DNA of 15,186 nucleotides from Eubacteriales bacterium (GTDB lineage Bacteria; Bacillota; Clostridia; Oscillospirales; CAG-382), in the NCBI GenBank assembly GCA_028701715.1, contig JAQVQF010000028.1:1-15186 (forward strand). The letters run 5' to 3'. A program made the translations under genes and the position numbers. Position 1 is the stretch's first letter. Each line of letters opens with the position of its first letter. The notes below the pieces were generated by a model. The model was not told the DNA's origin. It made no database searches and saw only the letters and a list, made by a program, of their open reading frames with translations. Positions 7,369 to 14,450 of this stretch are shown here, piece after piece.

Positions 7369-8046
7369 TCAGTTTTTACTCTGGTTTTGGTTTTGTTTTT
7401 CCTTTGCGGCCGTGTTCTTTTTCATTTTGTTGTCGGGGCACACAATAACCTTGCGTTCCGTATCGGTTCCTACCGAATAGGTCGAAACACCCTTTATACC
7501 CTGTACCTCGGAATGAATTATGCGTCTTTCGTAGGCTGACATGGGTTCCAGCGCGAAAGAACGGTCATATTTTACAGCCTTTTCCGCCATGCGTCGGGCA
7601 AGCAGCTGCAACGCTTCGCGGCGTTTTGCCCGGTAGCCTTCCACATCAACCGTTATTCTGTAATAATCCTTCAAACCTTTATTGGCGGCAAGAGTCGCAA
7701 GATACTGCAGCGAATCGAGCACGTCACCGTGACGGCCTATTAAAAGCCCCATGTTTTCCCCCGTAACGGAGATGGTGGCTCCTTCCTCTTCAATTACGGA
7801 CGAGGTTTCGGCGTTTATACCCATGTTTACCAACACGGTTTTTATAAATCCTTCGGCTCTGTCGGCGGGGGTAAGCTCATATACAACCTTTACAATGGCT
7901 TCGTTCGCGCCTATACCGAGGAAGCCCTTGCTCGGCTCCTGCATTACGGTATAGGTCACCTTTTCGGCGGATACGCCCAGCTCTTTCGCTCCGAGCTCCA
8001 CCGCCTGTAAAACGGTTTTCGCGTTTTGAATGACTTCTTTTTGCAT
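7369..8046 (-). CDS. jag: RNA-binding protein Jag/KhpB (Jag-N, KH, R3H)
   Basis: The start used here gives 225 residues. Residues 1-55 are the Jag-N domain ending in PSKGFLGIG. A KH domain follows with the GRHG loop at about 104-107 (LLIGRHGDVLDSLQYL), then an R3H domain with YERRIIH at about 172-178. The C-terminus is a short K/N/Q-rich tail. KhpB binds RNA, partners KhpA, and is linked to cell elongation and division in Gram-positive bacteria. An in-frame ATG at 8073 lies inside yidC and has no ribosome binding site. The ATG at 8046, 7 nt after the yidC stop with GAGG 12 nt upstream, fits the family start better. It is last in the rpmH operon. The mnmE gene that often follows jag is absent here. 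Confidence 0.93.
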   Translation of the reverse strand: MQKEVIQNAKTVLQAVELGAKELGVSAEKVTYTVMQEPSKGFLGIGANEAIVKVVYELTPADRAEGFIKTVLVNMGINAETSSVIEEEGATISVTGENMGLLIGRHGDVLDSLQYLATLAANKGLKDYYRITVDVEGYRAKRREALQLLARRMAEKAVKYDRSFALEPMSAYERRIIHSEVQGIKGVSTYSVGTDTERKVIVCPDNKMKKNTAAKEKQNQNQSKN

Positions 8047-8053
8047 ATTACTA

Positions 8054-9550
8054 TCAATCCTCATCGGTGTCATCGCCCGAATCGTCGTCCATATCGTCGG
8101 GAGGAGGGTTGTCGTCCTTTAAAGGCGCCCTGTCTATCTTCGATTTGGAGGATTTGTCGTCGTCGGGGGACAGCATTTCATACCTGGTGTCGGGACTGTT
8201 TTTGCGGTTTGCTTTAATAATCATGCCGTCATAGGTATCGTCGTCCTCGTCGACCTCAATGGTGATGACTTTCTTCTTTTTTGTCTTAAACTGTTTCTTC
8301 AGCTCTGCCAGTTCTTCTTCGCTTATTTTGGGTATGGGGTACATCCTTGCAAGAATATACGACTGTCCTATGCCTAACACCGTTCTGTATATCCAGTAAA
8401 CGCCGATAGCCGCGGGGAAGGTCTGCCATGCAAACCAGGTGGAAAGAAGGGGAAGCCCCCATTTCATAAATCCGCCGCCGGGCATCATTCCGTCGGCGGT
8501 TACGGGCTGCGCCGAAAACTTTTTGGTCACAATGCCTCCGTAAAAAGACGTAATGAAAACAAGTATGGGTATCAGAAGCAGCAGGGTAACGCCTTTATTG
8601 CTTGGAATGTCAAGGAGCGTTGTTTCGCCGAAATAGGTAAATTTGGGTATGGACTTAACAAAATCCTTGTCAAACGCAACGTTTTCCGGTATATTTTCAA
8701 GCACCGTTTGTTCGTCGATACCGGCCTTGATAAGCTCGTCTATAATTTTGCTGCGATAGTCGTAAACAATAAATTCCGTGAGCGTAAATTCGTAGTTTGA
8801 ATCGGCGGTGAAGTCCGCTCCGTCCCAGCGGTTTCCGTTAAGCTTGGCTCCCAGCTTTTTTATTACTCCGGTATATGACTCAATATAATTGTTAAGCTTT
8901 TCGCGTGTTTCGGCAAGGGAGGTATCAACCGAAACCGTGTTTGCGATATCGCTTGCCTCTGTGTCGGATTCGTTACCCGATACGGCCGGGTCTGACAATT
9001 CGGCGGTCGAATTTCCCGCAGATATTTCATCGGAATTATCGGCGGAATTATCGCCGGTATTTGTGTTGACAAGCAAGCCGGAATCCTCGATGGCGGATAC
9101 CGCTCCGTCAAGAATCTGTACCGCTGTTTTATATTGGCTGTTTGCGTCAACGTTGGAGGAGGTGGTATAGGTAAGAGGCATTTTTATAACACCCCAAAGA
9201 ATGATGATTATCGGAAGCTGTATCAGTATTGGGAGACAGCCCGAATATGGGTTGTGTCCTTCCTTGCGGTAAAGCTCCTGTACCTCCATGTTCATCTTTT
9301 GCTGTGTCGCCTTGTCCTTACGCCCTTTGTATTTTTCGCGGATGAGCATTTCTTTTGGTCTGAACTTGCCCATCTTCACGCTTGATTTCTGCTGTTTTAT
9401 GGCAAGCGGAAAAAGCGCTACCTGTATGATTAGCGAAAATATAAACAGCGCTATTACGTAATAATTGCCTGAAATAGCACAGCATGCCTTTAAGATCGCA
9501 CCGAAAACGGTGTAAAAAATACTAAAAATCGGATTAGTGGCACTGCACAT
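8054..9550 (-). CDS. yidC: Membrane protein insertase YidC/Oxa1 with large extracytoplasmic insert and acidic tail
   Basis: YidC inserts membrane proteins alone or with SecYEG. Helices are visible at about 32-50, 105-125, 320-342 and 362-400. The cytoplasmic hairpin (about 52-100) carries RPKEMLIREKYKGR and NPYSGCLPILIQLPI. Gram-positive YidC proteins are usually about 260-290 residues; this one has 498. Most of the excess is about 190 residues between the second and third core helices (about 127-318), the first part rich in N, S, D and E. The rest is a basic (KKQFKTKKKK) then strongly acidic tail. The groove arginine (R73 in B. subtilis SpoIIIJ, in IRxxxLPL) appears as Q43 (IIQVALFPL). No lipobox is seen. 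The ATG has AAGGG at 9 nt, and 5 nt separate it from yidD. Confidence 0.95.
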   Translation of the reverse strand: MCSATNPIFSIFYTVFGAILKACCAISGNYYVIALFIFSLIIQVALFPLAIKQQKSSVKMGKFRPKEMLIREKYKGRKDKATQQKMNMEVQELYRKEGHNPYSGCLPILIQLPIIIILWGVIKMPLTYTTSSNVDANSQYKTAVQILDGAVSAIEDSGLLVNTNTGDNSADNSDEISAGNSTAELSDPAVSGNESDTEASDIANTVSVDTSLAETREKLNNYIESYTGVIKKLGAKLNGNRWDGADFTADSNYEFTLTEFIVYDYRSKIIDELIKAGIDEQTVLENIPENVAFDKDFVKSIPKFTYFGETTLLDIPSNKGVTLLLLIPILVFITSFYGGIVTKKFSAQPVTADGMMPGGGFMKWGLPLLSTWFAWQTFPAAIGVYWIYRTVLGIGQSYILARMYPIPKISEEELAELKKQFKTKKKKVITIEVDEDDDTYDGMIIKANRKNSPDTRYEMLSPDDDKSSKSKIDRAPLKDDNPPPDDMDDDSGDDTDED

Positions 9551-9555
9551 TTATT

Positions 9556-9780
9556 TTAACCCTTTCTTTTCTGCGGAACCGGGTCATAACCGCCCTTGCA
9601 CAGAGGGTTACAACGTAAAATTCTGAAAACCGTAAGGAAAAAGCCCACAAAAGCCCCGCGTGTTTCAAACGCTTCCAGCGCATACTGGGAGCATGTCGGA
9701 TAAAACCTGCAGGACGGAGGAAGTCCCGGGGAAATATGCTTCTGGTATAATTTTATGAGCCAAATAAAGACGTGCTTCAT
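9556..9780 (-). CDS. yidD: Membrane protein insertion efficiency factor YidD
   Basis: This 74-residue protein shows the full YidD signature: YQKHISPGLPPSCRFYPTCS near the N-terminus, then RILRCNPLCKGGYDPVP. It is a small amphipathic membrane-associated protein that aids YidC-dependent insertion. The ATG overlaps the rnpA stop as ATGA, so translation is probably coupled. Confidence 0.97.
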   Translation of the reverse strand: MKHVFIWLIKLYQKHISPGLPPSCRFYPTCSQYALEAFETRGAFVGFFLTVFRILRCNPLCKGGYDPVPQKRKG

Positions 9781-10133
9781 TCTTTTACACCCAGAAGGGC
9801 CGCCCTTTTCAATAAATCATACAGTTCATCCGCAAGTTCGCAGTAAGCGGCGGAAACGGATGCCTGTCTGGCGACGACGACGATAAAATATCCTTCCTTC
9901 ATAAAAGGGTATAGCAGACGGAGCGATTCCTTAATTCGTCTCTTAATACGGTTTCTGACAACCGCGTTTCCCCTGGATTTTGAAACCGTTATACCGACCT
10001 TTGTAACTTTACCGCCGTAATTTTTTTGGCAGTAAAGAACCACACATCGACCGGAATAGCTTTTTCCTTTAGAGTATAAGCGTGAAAAAATATGGTTTTC
10101 CCGTATGGTCTTTAACTTTCCGGACTTTTCCAT
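9777..10133 (-). CDS. rnpA: Ribonuclease P protein component
   Basis: The 118-residue basic protein binds RNase P RNA and helps it recognise and cleave precursor tRNA. The RNR motif RGNAVVRNRIKRRIKES is at 54-70. The N-terminal LKTIRENHIFSRLYSKGKSY is the usual opening. The ATG lies 2 nt after the rpmH stop and has no clear ribosome binding site of its own, so it probably depends on coupling to rpmH translation. Confidence 0.97.
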   Translation of the reverse strand: MEKSGKLKTIRENHIFSRLYSKGKSYSGRCVVLYCQKNYGGKVTKVGITVSKSRGNAVVRNRIKRRIKESLRLLYPFMKEGYFIVVVARQASVSAAYCELADELYDLLKRAALLGVKE

Positions 10134-10135
10134 TT

Positions 10136-10270
10136 TTAATAGGTAAGTCTTTCTCTGCCCTTCGCGCGCCTTCTTTTCAAGACCTTTCTGCCGTTGGAGT
10201 CAGCCATTCTTTTCCTGAATCCGTGCTCCATCTTTCTGTGGCGTTTTTTGGGCTGATAGGTTCTGAGCAT
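10136..10270 (-). CDS. rpmH: 50S ribosomal protein L34
   Basis: A 44-codon gene starts MLRTYQPKKRHRKMEHGFRK and ends AKGRERLTY. It is very basic and has the standard L34 length. L34 is a late-assembling protein of the large ribosomal subunit. The ATG at 10270 has AGGAGGT with an 8-nt spacer. It is the first gene of the rpmH-rnpA-yidD-yidC-jag operon. Confidence 0.98.
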   Translation of the reverse strand: MLRTYQPKKRHRKMEHGFRKRMADSNGRKVLKRRRAKGRERLTY

Positions 10271-10308
10271 TAAAATGCACCTCCTGAATGCTTATTTCCG
10301 CTTATGAA

Positions 10309-10332
10309 AGGCCTCCGCTGTATAGGAGACCT
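10309..10332 (-). other. Hairpin in the rpmH leader
   Basis: On the minus strand AGGTCTCC and GGAGGCCT pair over 8 bp (one U-G) around an 8-nt loop. They sit close to the predicted 5' end of the rpmH transcript and about 40 nt before the start codon. It could affect mRNA stability or L34 feedback. No U tract follows, so it is not a simple terminator. Confidence 0.35.
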
Positions 10333-10353
10333 GCACACAAAGCGTCAATATAC

Positions 10354-10383
10354 ATTATAAACACATATATTTTAAAAAGTCAA
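10354..10383 (-). promoter_or_regulatory. Sigma-A promoter for the rpmH operon
   Basis: On the minus strand TTGACT (10383-10378), an 18-nt AT-rich spacer and a perfect TATAAT (10359-10354) lie about 85 nt before rpmH, leaving a leader of roughly 75 nt. Confidence 0.75.
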
Positions 10384-10533
10384 GAGATATTTTATAAAAA
10401 GCGGTTAAAGCCTGCAGGAACAGGAATATAGGCGGCAAAAAACCCGGCTGAAACCCGTGGATTTGAACAAAAAACCTAACGGTAAATACGTTTAACTTCT
10501 ATATTAAATATATATAAGTATTCTTATAATCTA

Positions 10534-10562
10534 TTGAAATTTTTAAACGATTGTGCTATAAT
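10534..10562 (+). promoter_or_regulatory. Sigma-A promoter for dnaA
   Basis: TTGAAA (10534-10539), a 17-nt spacer and a perfect TATAAT (10557-10562) lie about 50 nt upstream of the dnaA ATG. A TTG that would extend the dnaA frame upstream is the first codon of this -35 box, so it cannot be the start in a transcript from here. Confidence 0.85.
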
Positions 10563-10614
10563 AAATAATAACACTCGGCATAAGAGCTTCATTCCATTAA
10601 GGAGGATAACCTAT

Positions 10615-11967
10615 ATGCACATGACCGTCGCCGACGCATATTTCCGTGAGGTGCTCGACCGGCTCAGAGAAAATCTCGACGCCTCAACCGTCGACCTCTG
10701 GTTGGGAAAAGCGAGAGTAACTGCTTTCGACGGCGACACAATAACCATAGCCGCTGAAAACGAATTTAAAAAGAACACCGTTATAAACCGGTATCTCGAT
10801 CGGTTGGAAGACGGATTTGAAACAGCGGCGGGAAAAAGGCTCAAGGTCTTGATTAATTCCCGCGACGAGCTTAACGAAGAAGAAAATCGTATTTTTTCCT
10901 CCGCTTCGCTGCCCGCGGTAAAGCCGGAAGAACCTAAAAAGGATGAAGCGCCGTCTGTTTTTCGCGGCTACACCTTTGAAAATTTCGTCGTCGGCTCTTC
11001 CAACAAGGTTGCCCAATCGGCCTGTCTTGCGGTGGCCACAAATCCGGTTATACGAATAAATCCTCTTTTTCTGTACGGTCCCTCCGGGCTCGGTAAAACC
11101 CACCTGCTTTTCGCTACGGTTAACGAGGCAAAGAGGCAAAACCAAAATATCAACATCCTTTATGTAACGGGCGAACAATTTACAAACGAGATTATTGATG
11201 CCATAACCGCCAAAAACACCGCGGAATTCCGTGATAAATACCGTAACACGGATATGCTGCTGGTTGACGATATTCAGTTTATCGCGGGCAAGGTTGTAGT
11301 GCAGGAGGAATTTTTCCACACTTTCGACACCCTTTATAAAATGCAGAAGCAAATCGTTTTAACCTCCGACAAGCCGCCCAAAGATATAAACCCTCTTGAG
11401 GAAAGACTTAAAACAAGATTTGAAATGGGGCTTATCGCAGACATACAACCTCCCGAAACGGAACTCAGAACCGCGATATTCAAACAGAAAACAAAAACTC
11501 TCGGTCTTAATATTCCTAATGATGTGCTTACATATCTTGCGGAAAACATTAAATCCAACGTTCGTCAAATAGAAGGCGCGGTTAAAAAGCTTTGGGCTCA
11601 GTCCTTTATTACAAACGAAAAGATAACCCTTAAAATGGCGCAGAACGTGCTGACCGATTATTTCCGTGAATGCAAACCGGTTATAACTACCGAAACCATA
11701 TTCAAGCAGCTTGAAAAGCGTTACGGTATATCAAAAGAGGAAATGACCGGAAAAAAACGCACCGCCGACATAGTTTATGTTCGCCATATTGCAATTTATC
11801 TTATACATGAATCCACGGATTTATCCCTTAAAAAAATAGGCAGGCTTTTTGACCGCGACCATTCCACAATTATTTCAGCTCGCGACAATGTTATGAAGCG
11901 TATGAAGAGCGACACTCTTTTCAACAAGGAAATTACCGAAATAATTGAAGAGCTGGAAAACCGTTAA
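10615..11967 (+). CDS. dnaA: Chromosomal replication initiator protein DnaA
   Basis: DnaA binds origin boxes as an ATP-bound filament and melts oriC. The ATG at 10615, with AAGGAGG 9 nt upstream, gives 450 residues, the usual length. Domain I is at about 1-80. A short linker is followed by the AAA+ domain with Walker A GPSGLGKT (155-162), Walker B LLVDDIQF (215-222) and the arginine-finger region RLKTRF (264-269). Domain IV carries the DNA-binding helix-turn-helix with FDRDHSTIISAR (412-423), the equivalent of GGRDHTTVxHA. It is the first gene of the plus-strand replication cluster. Confidence 0.98.
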   Translation: MHMTVADAYFREVLDRLRENLDASTVDLWLGKARVTAFDGDTITIAAENEFKKNTVINRYLDRLEDGFETAAGKRLKVLINSRDELNEEENRIFSSASLPAVKPEEPKKDEAPSVFRGYTFENFVVGSSNKVAQSACLAVATNPVIRINPLFLYGPSGLGKTHLLFATVNEAKRQNQNINILYVTGEQFTNEIIDAITAKNTAEFRDKYRNTDMLLVDDIQFIAGKVVVQEEFFHTFDTLYKMQKQIVLTSDKPPKDINPLEERLKTRFEMGLIADIQPPETELRTAIFKQKTKTLGLNIPNDVLTYLAENIKSNVRQIEGAVKKLWAQSFITNEKITLKMAQNVLTDYFRECKPVITTETIFKQLEKRYGISKEEMTGKKRTADIVYVRHIAIYLIHESTDLSLKKIGRLFDRDHSTIISARDNVMKRMKSDTLFNKEITEIIEELENR

Positions 11968-11981
11968 AATAATCCACCGCC

Positions 11982-11990
11982 TTATCCATA
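11982..11990 (+). promoter_or_regulatory. DnaA box (one mismatch)
   Basis: TTATCCATA, one change from TTATCCACA. It is 11 bp, about one helical turn, before the perfect box and in the same orientation. Confidence 0.8.
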
Positions 11991-11992
11991 AC

Positions 11993-12001
11993 TTATCCAC
12001 A
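11993..12001 (+). promoter_or_regulatory. DnaA box (perfect consensus)
   Basis: TTATCCACA, an exact match to the consensus, 25 nt after the dnaA stop codon. Confidence 0.92.
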
Positions 12002-12043
12002 TAAAATTCACCGTAAAACCAGATATTTTAAGCGTTTTCGGAG

Positions 12044-12052
12044 TTATCTACA
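12044..12052 (+). promoter_or_regulatory. DnaA box (one mismatch) next to the triplet run
   Basis: TTATCTACA, one change from consensus, in the same orientation as the tandem pair. It lies 12 nt before the DnaA-trio-like element, where a box would load the filament that melts DNA. Confidence 0.7.
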
Positions 12053-12064
12053 TTTAAACACGGC

Positions 12065-12088
12065 CTACTCCTACTAATACTACTACTT
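12065..12088 (+). promoter_or_regulatory. DnaA-trio unwinding element
   Basis: Eight contiguous triplets, five CTA plus CTC, ATA and CTT, run in one phase just downstream of the nearest DnaA box and a short CGGC stretch. The complementary strand reads as repeated 3'-GAT-like trios, the pattern DnaA uses in Bacillus subtilis to bind and open a single strand. Confidence 0.8.
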
Positions 12089-12142
12089 CATCCTAAAGTT
12101 ACGCTATCTTTCTTCGGCTCCGCCGGAAAAAATATTTTTGAT

Positions 12143-12151
12143 TTATCCAAA
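12143..12151 (+). promoter_or_regulatory. Possible DnaA box before dnaN
   Basis: TTATCCAAA, one change from consensus, follows the AT-rich block at 12127-12142 and ends just before the dnaN ribosome binding site. It could be an outer origin box or a control site for dnaN. Confidence 0.45.
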
Positions 12152-12167
12152 ACGGAGGACATTAAAA

Positions 12168-13292
12168 ATGGCAATTAAATTCAGTTCTGATAAAACCACC
12201 CTGGCGTCGGTTATTTTTCCGGCTTTGTATGCCACATCCAACAAATCCACTCTCCCCGCGCTTGAAGGATTGCTTTTCAAGCTTGAAGGAAACGTGCTTA
12301 CGGTCTGCGGTTACGATCTTGAAAAAGGAATTCAGACCTCCGCAGTCGTTTTCGGTCAGGAAGACGGTTCCGTGGTGTTGAATTCATCCAAAATATCGGG
12401 AATTATCAAAAATTTCCCGGAATGCGATATTTCGTTTGAAGGCGATGACAAAAATGTCGTTTTAATATGCGGAGGCGAATCAGAATTTGCCATCCACGGC
12501 ATAGATGCTTCCGCTTTTCCGGCGATGCCCGAACTACGCGGTGAGAATAAAATGAAAATCAAAGGAGGAACTCTCCGCGATCTTATTTTTTCTACAAATC
12601 ATGCCGTGGCATCTTCGGATTCACGACCTCTTTTAAAGGGTGAGCTTTTCTGTCTGGAAAACGGCAATCTTACGGTGGTTTCTACGGATAATTTCAGAAT
12701 GGCCCTGAGGGAAATAAAAAACTGTATAGAAGCCGAAAAAGAAGAATATACATTCATAGTTCCCGGTAAAGCATTAAACGATCTCGCCAAGCTTGTAACA
12801 GACAACGACGAAGAAATAGCTATTGAATTTACAAGAAAATACGTAATATTCCGTTGTCCCGATGTTATATTGTTTTCAAGATTGCTTGAAGGGGAATTTC
12901 TTGATTATAAAAAGGTTATTCCCCGTACGGGAAAAACTTTCGTTAAAATAAACCGCCTTGCCTTTATCGAAAGCGTGGAGCGCGCTTCTCTGCTGATAGA
13001 CGAAAAGATGAGAACCCCTCTCCGTTGCAAATTTTCGGGTGAAATCCTCAACATATCCTGTTCCACGCAATACGGGCGCGTGAACGACAATATAAACATA
13101 GAATTAAGCGGAGACGACATAGAGATAGGGTTTAACAACAGATACATTTTAGACGCGCTCAGAGCCTGTAAAGACGATGAGATTATGCTGACAATGTCTT
13201 CTCCCCTGATGTCCATGATAATAACATCGGTCAAGGAGGAAGAAAACGGAAAATATATATATTTGGTGGTTCCGATGCGCTTTATAAGTTAA
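12168..13292 (+). CDS. dnaN: DNA polymerase III beta subunit (sliding clamp)
   Basis: DnaN forms the dimeric ring that tethers DNA polymerase III and other clamp-binding proteins to DNA. The 374-residue length is standard for three clamp folds. LPALEGLLFKLEGNVLTVCGYDLEKGIQT opens domain 1 (quoted in part: LPALEGLLFKL). RPLLKGELFCLENGNLTVVS lies in domain 2, and the C-terminus is YLVVPMRFIS, close to the usual YLILPMRL. The ATG at 12168 has CGGAGGA with an 8-nt spacer. An upstream in-frame TTG at 12138 overlaps the possible DnaA box and has no ribosome binding site. It probably shares the dnaA transcript. Confidence 0.97.
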   Translation: MAIKFSSDKTTLASVIFPALYATSNKSTLPALEGLLFKLEGNVLTVCGYDLEKGIQTSAVVFGQEDGSVVLNSSKISGIIKNFPECDISFEGDDKNVVLICGGESEFAIHGIDASAFPAMPELRGENKMKIKGGTLRDLIFSTNHAVASSDSRPLLKGELFCLENGNLTVVSTDNFRMALREIKNCIEAEKEEYTFIVPGKALNDLAKLVTDNDEEIAIEFTRKYVIFRCPDVILFSRLLEGEFLDYKKVIPRTGKTFVKINRLAFIESVERASLLIDEKMRTPLRCKFSGEILNISCSTQYGRVNDNINIELSGDDIEIGFNNRYILDALRACKDDEIMLTMSSPLMSMIITSVKEEENGKYIYLVVPMRFIS

Positions 13293-13355
13293 AGACATTT
13301 ATATTCATTTTAAATTAAAGCGTTTTTCCCAATGAGTTAAAAGGATTGAACATAA

Positions 13356-14450
13356 ATGAAAATAATTTCCTTTGAGGTAAGGTCTTTCAGAAATCACCTC
13401 CGTTCCGAAGCCAAATTTACCGACGGAATCAATATACTGACCGGAAACAACGGCGAGGGTAAGACCAATCTGCTTGAGGGAATATTCCTTTTCGCCTCCG
13501 GAAAATCCTTCAGAGGACAAAAAGACCGCGAACTTATACGGTTCGGCGACGACGGCGCATATCTTAAGCTGATTTTTGAGGATAAATATAGTGTTCATAC
13601 ACTCGAAGCGGAGCTTTATAAAAACCAAAAACGGCATCTTCTGAAAGACGGCTGCGAGATAAAAAAGCTTTCGGAATATTTAGGGCTTTTCAGAGCGGTG
13701 ATTTTTTCCCCCGACCACCTGAAAATTGTAAAATCCTCACCCGAAAACAGAAGAAGGCTAACGGATATGGCGATATGTCAGTCTTTTCCGCGTTTCGTGG
13801 CTTCGCTTTCGGAATACAATCGAATTCTGCAGCAAAAAAACAATCTGTTAAAAACGGGCGTTACCAAGCTTTCGCTGCCGATGATAGACGTATATAACGA
13901 AAAGCTTGCGTCGCTGTCTTCTCTCATAACCCTAAACCGTTTCAATTATGCGTCAAAGCTGGGGGAAAAAGCCGCGGAATACCTTTCGGAAATGACCTGC
14001 GGCGGAGAAAAGCTCGAAATCAACTATGTTACGCAATGCGGCAGAGAATTTTCGAGAGATAAACTGCGCGACAGCTGTATTTGCCTGTTTGAGCGTAAAA
14101 AAGAGGACGAGATATCCAAAAGAATGTCGCTCTGCGGCTGTCATCATGACGACTTTTATATATCAATAAACGGAAAAGACGCAAAGCTGTATGCTTCCCA
14201 GGGTCAGCAGAGATCGATTGTGCTTGCGCTGAAGCTTGCCGAAGGCGAGCTTGCCAAGCAGTATACCGGGGAAGACGGCGTATTTCTGTTCGACGACGTA
14301 CTGTCCGAGCTTGACGTTAAAAGAAGAGAATACATTACCGAAAAGATCAGGGGAAGGCAGTTTATAATAACCTGCTGTGATTTCGAAAATGCGGGAGATC
14401 GCGTTTTTACGGTTAAAGGAGGAAATGTTTTTGTTTCTGCATCTCGGTAA
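13356..14450 (+). CDS. recF: DNA replication and repair protein RecF
   Basis: RecF is an SMC/ABC-like ATPase that acts with RecO and RecR to load RecA at gaps. The 364 residues include Walker A GNNGEGKT (30-37), FSPDHLKIVKSSPENRRR (117-134), the signature SQGQQRS (281-287) and Walker B VFLFDDVLSELD (309-320), all intact. The ATG has AAGGA at 10 nt. It follows dnaN after only 63 nt, with no small S4-domain gene (yaaA in Bacillus subtilis) between them. Its end overlaps remB. Confidence 0.97.
   Translation: MKIISFEVRSFRNHLRSEAKFTDGINILTGNNGEGKTNLLEGIFLFASGKSFRGQKDRELIRFGDDGAYLKLIFEDKYSVHTLEAELYKNQKRHLLKDGCEIKKLSEYLGLFRAVIFSPDHLKIVKSSPENRRRLTDMAICQSFPRFVASLSEYNRILQQKNNLLKTGVTKLSLPMIDVYNEKLASLSSLITLNRFNYASKLGEKAAEYLSEMTCGGEKLEINYVTQCGREFSRDKLRDSCICLFERKKEDEISKRMSLCGCHHDDFYISINGKDAKLYASQGQQRSIVLALKLAEGELAKQYTGEDGVFLFDDVLSELDVKRREYITEKIRGRQFIITCCDFENAGDRVFTVKGGNVFVSASR

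Larger units (their letters stand above)
10271..10614. other. Divergent rpmH-dnaA intergenic region
   Basis: This 344-nt stretch has no gene. It holds the rpmH ribosome binding site, leader hairpin and promoter on the minus strand, and the dnaA promoter and ribosome binding site on the plus strand. The middle (about 10400-10500) has a GC-richer block. Positions 10498-10570 are strongly AT-rich. I found no close match to TTATCCACA on either strand, so the origin boxes seem confined to the other side of dnaA. Confidence 0.7.
11968..12167 (+). other. oriC (dnaA-dnaN intergenic region)
   Basis: The 200-nt gap between dnaA and dnaN holds two tandem DnaA boxes, a degenerate third box, a DnaA-trio-like triplet run and AT-rich DNA. 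The order matches the unwinding side of the Bacillus subtilis origin. A fourth near-match box abuts the dnaN ribosome binding site. Confidence 0.88.

Noticed and set aside
10450..10470. Possible reverse DnaA box (CCGTGGATTTG) upstream of dnaA
   Set aside because: It has three mismatches to the consensus and no neighbouring boxes.
10534..10614. Upstream TTG start adding 27 residues to dnaA
   Set aside because: The TTG is the -35 box of the dnaA promoter and has no ribosome binding site. The ATG at 10615 has a strong one and gives the family length.
12138..12167. Upstream TTG start adding 10 residues to dnaN
   Set aside because: It overlaps a DnaA-like box and lacks a ribosome binding site. 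The ATG at 12168 has GGAGGA at proper spacing and begins the family's usual N-terminus.
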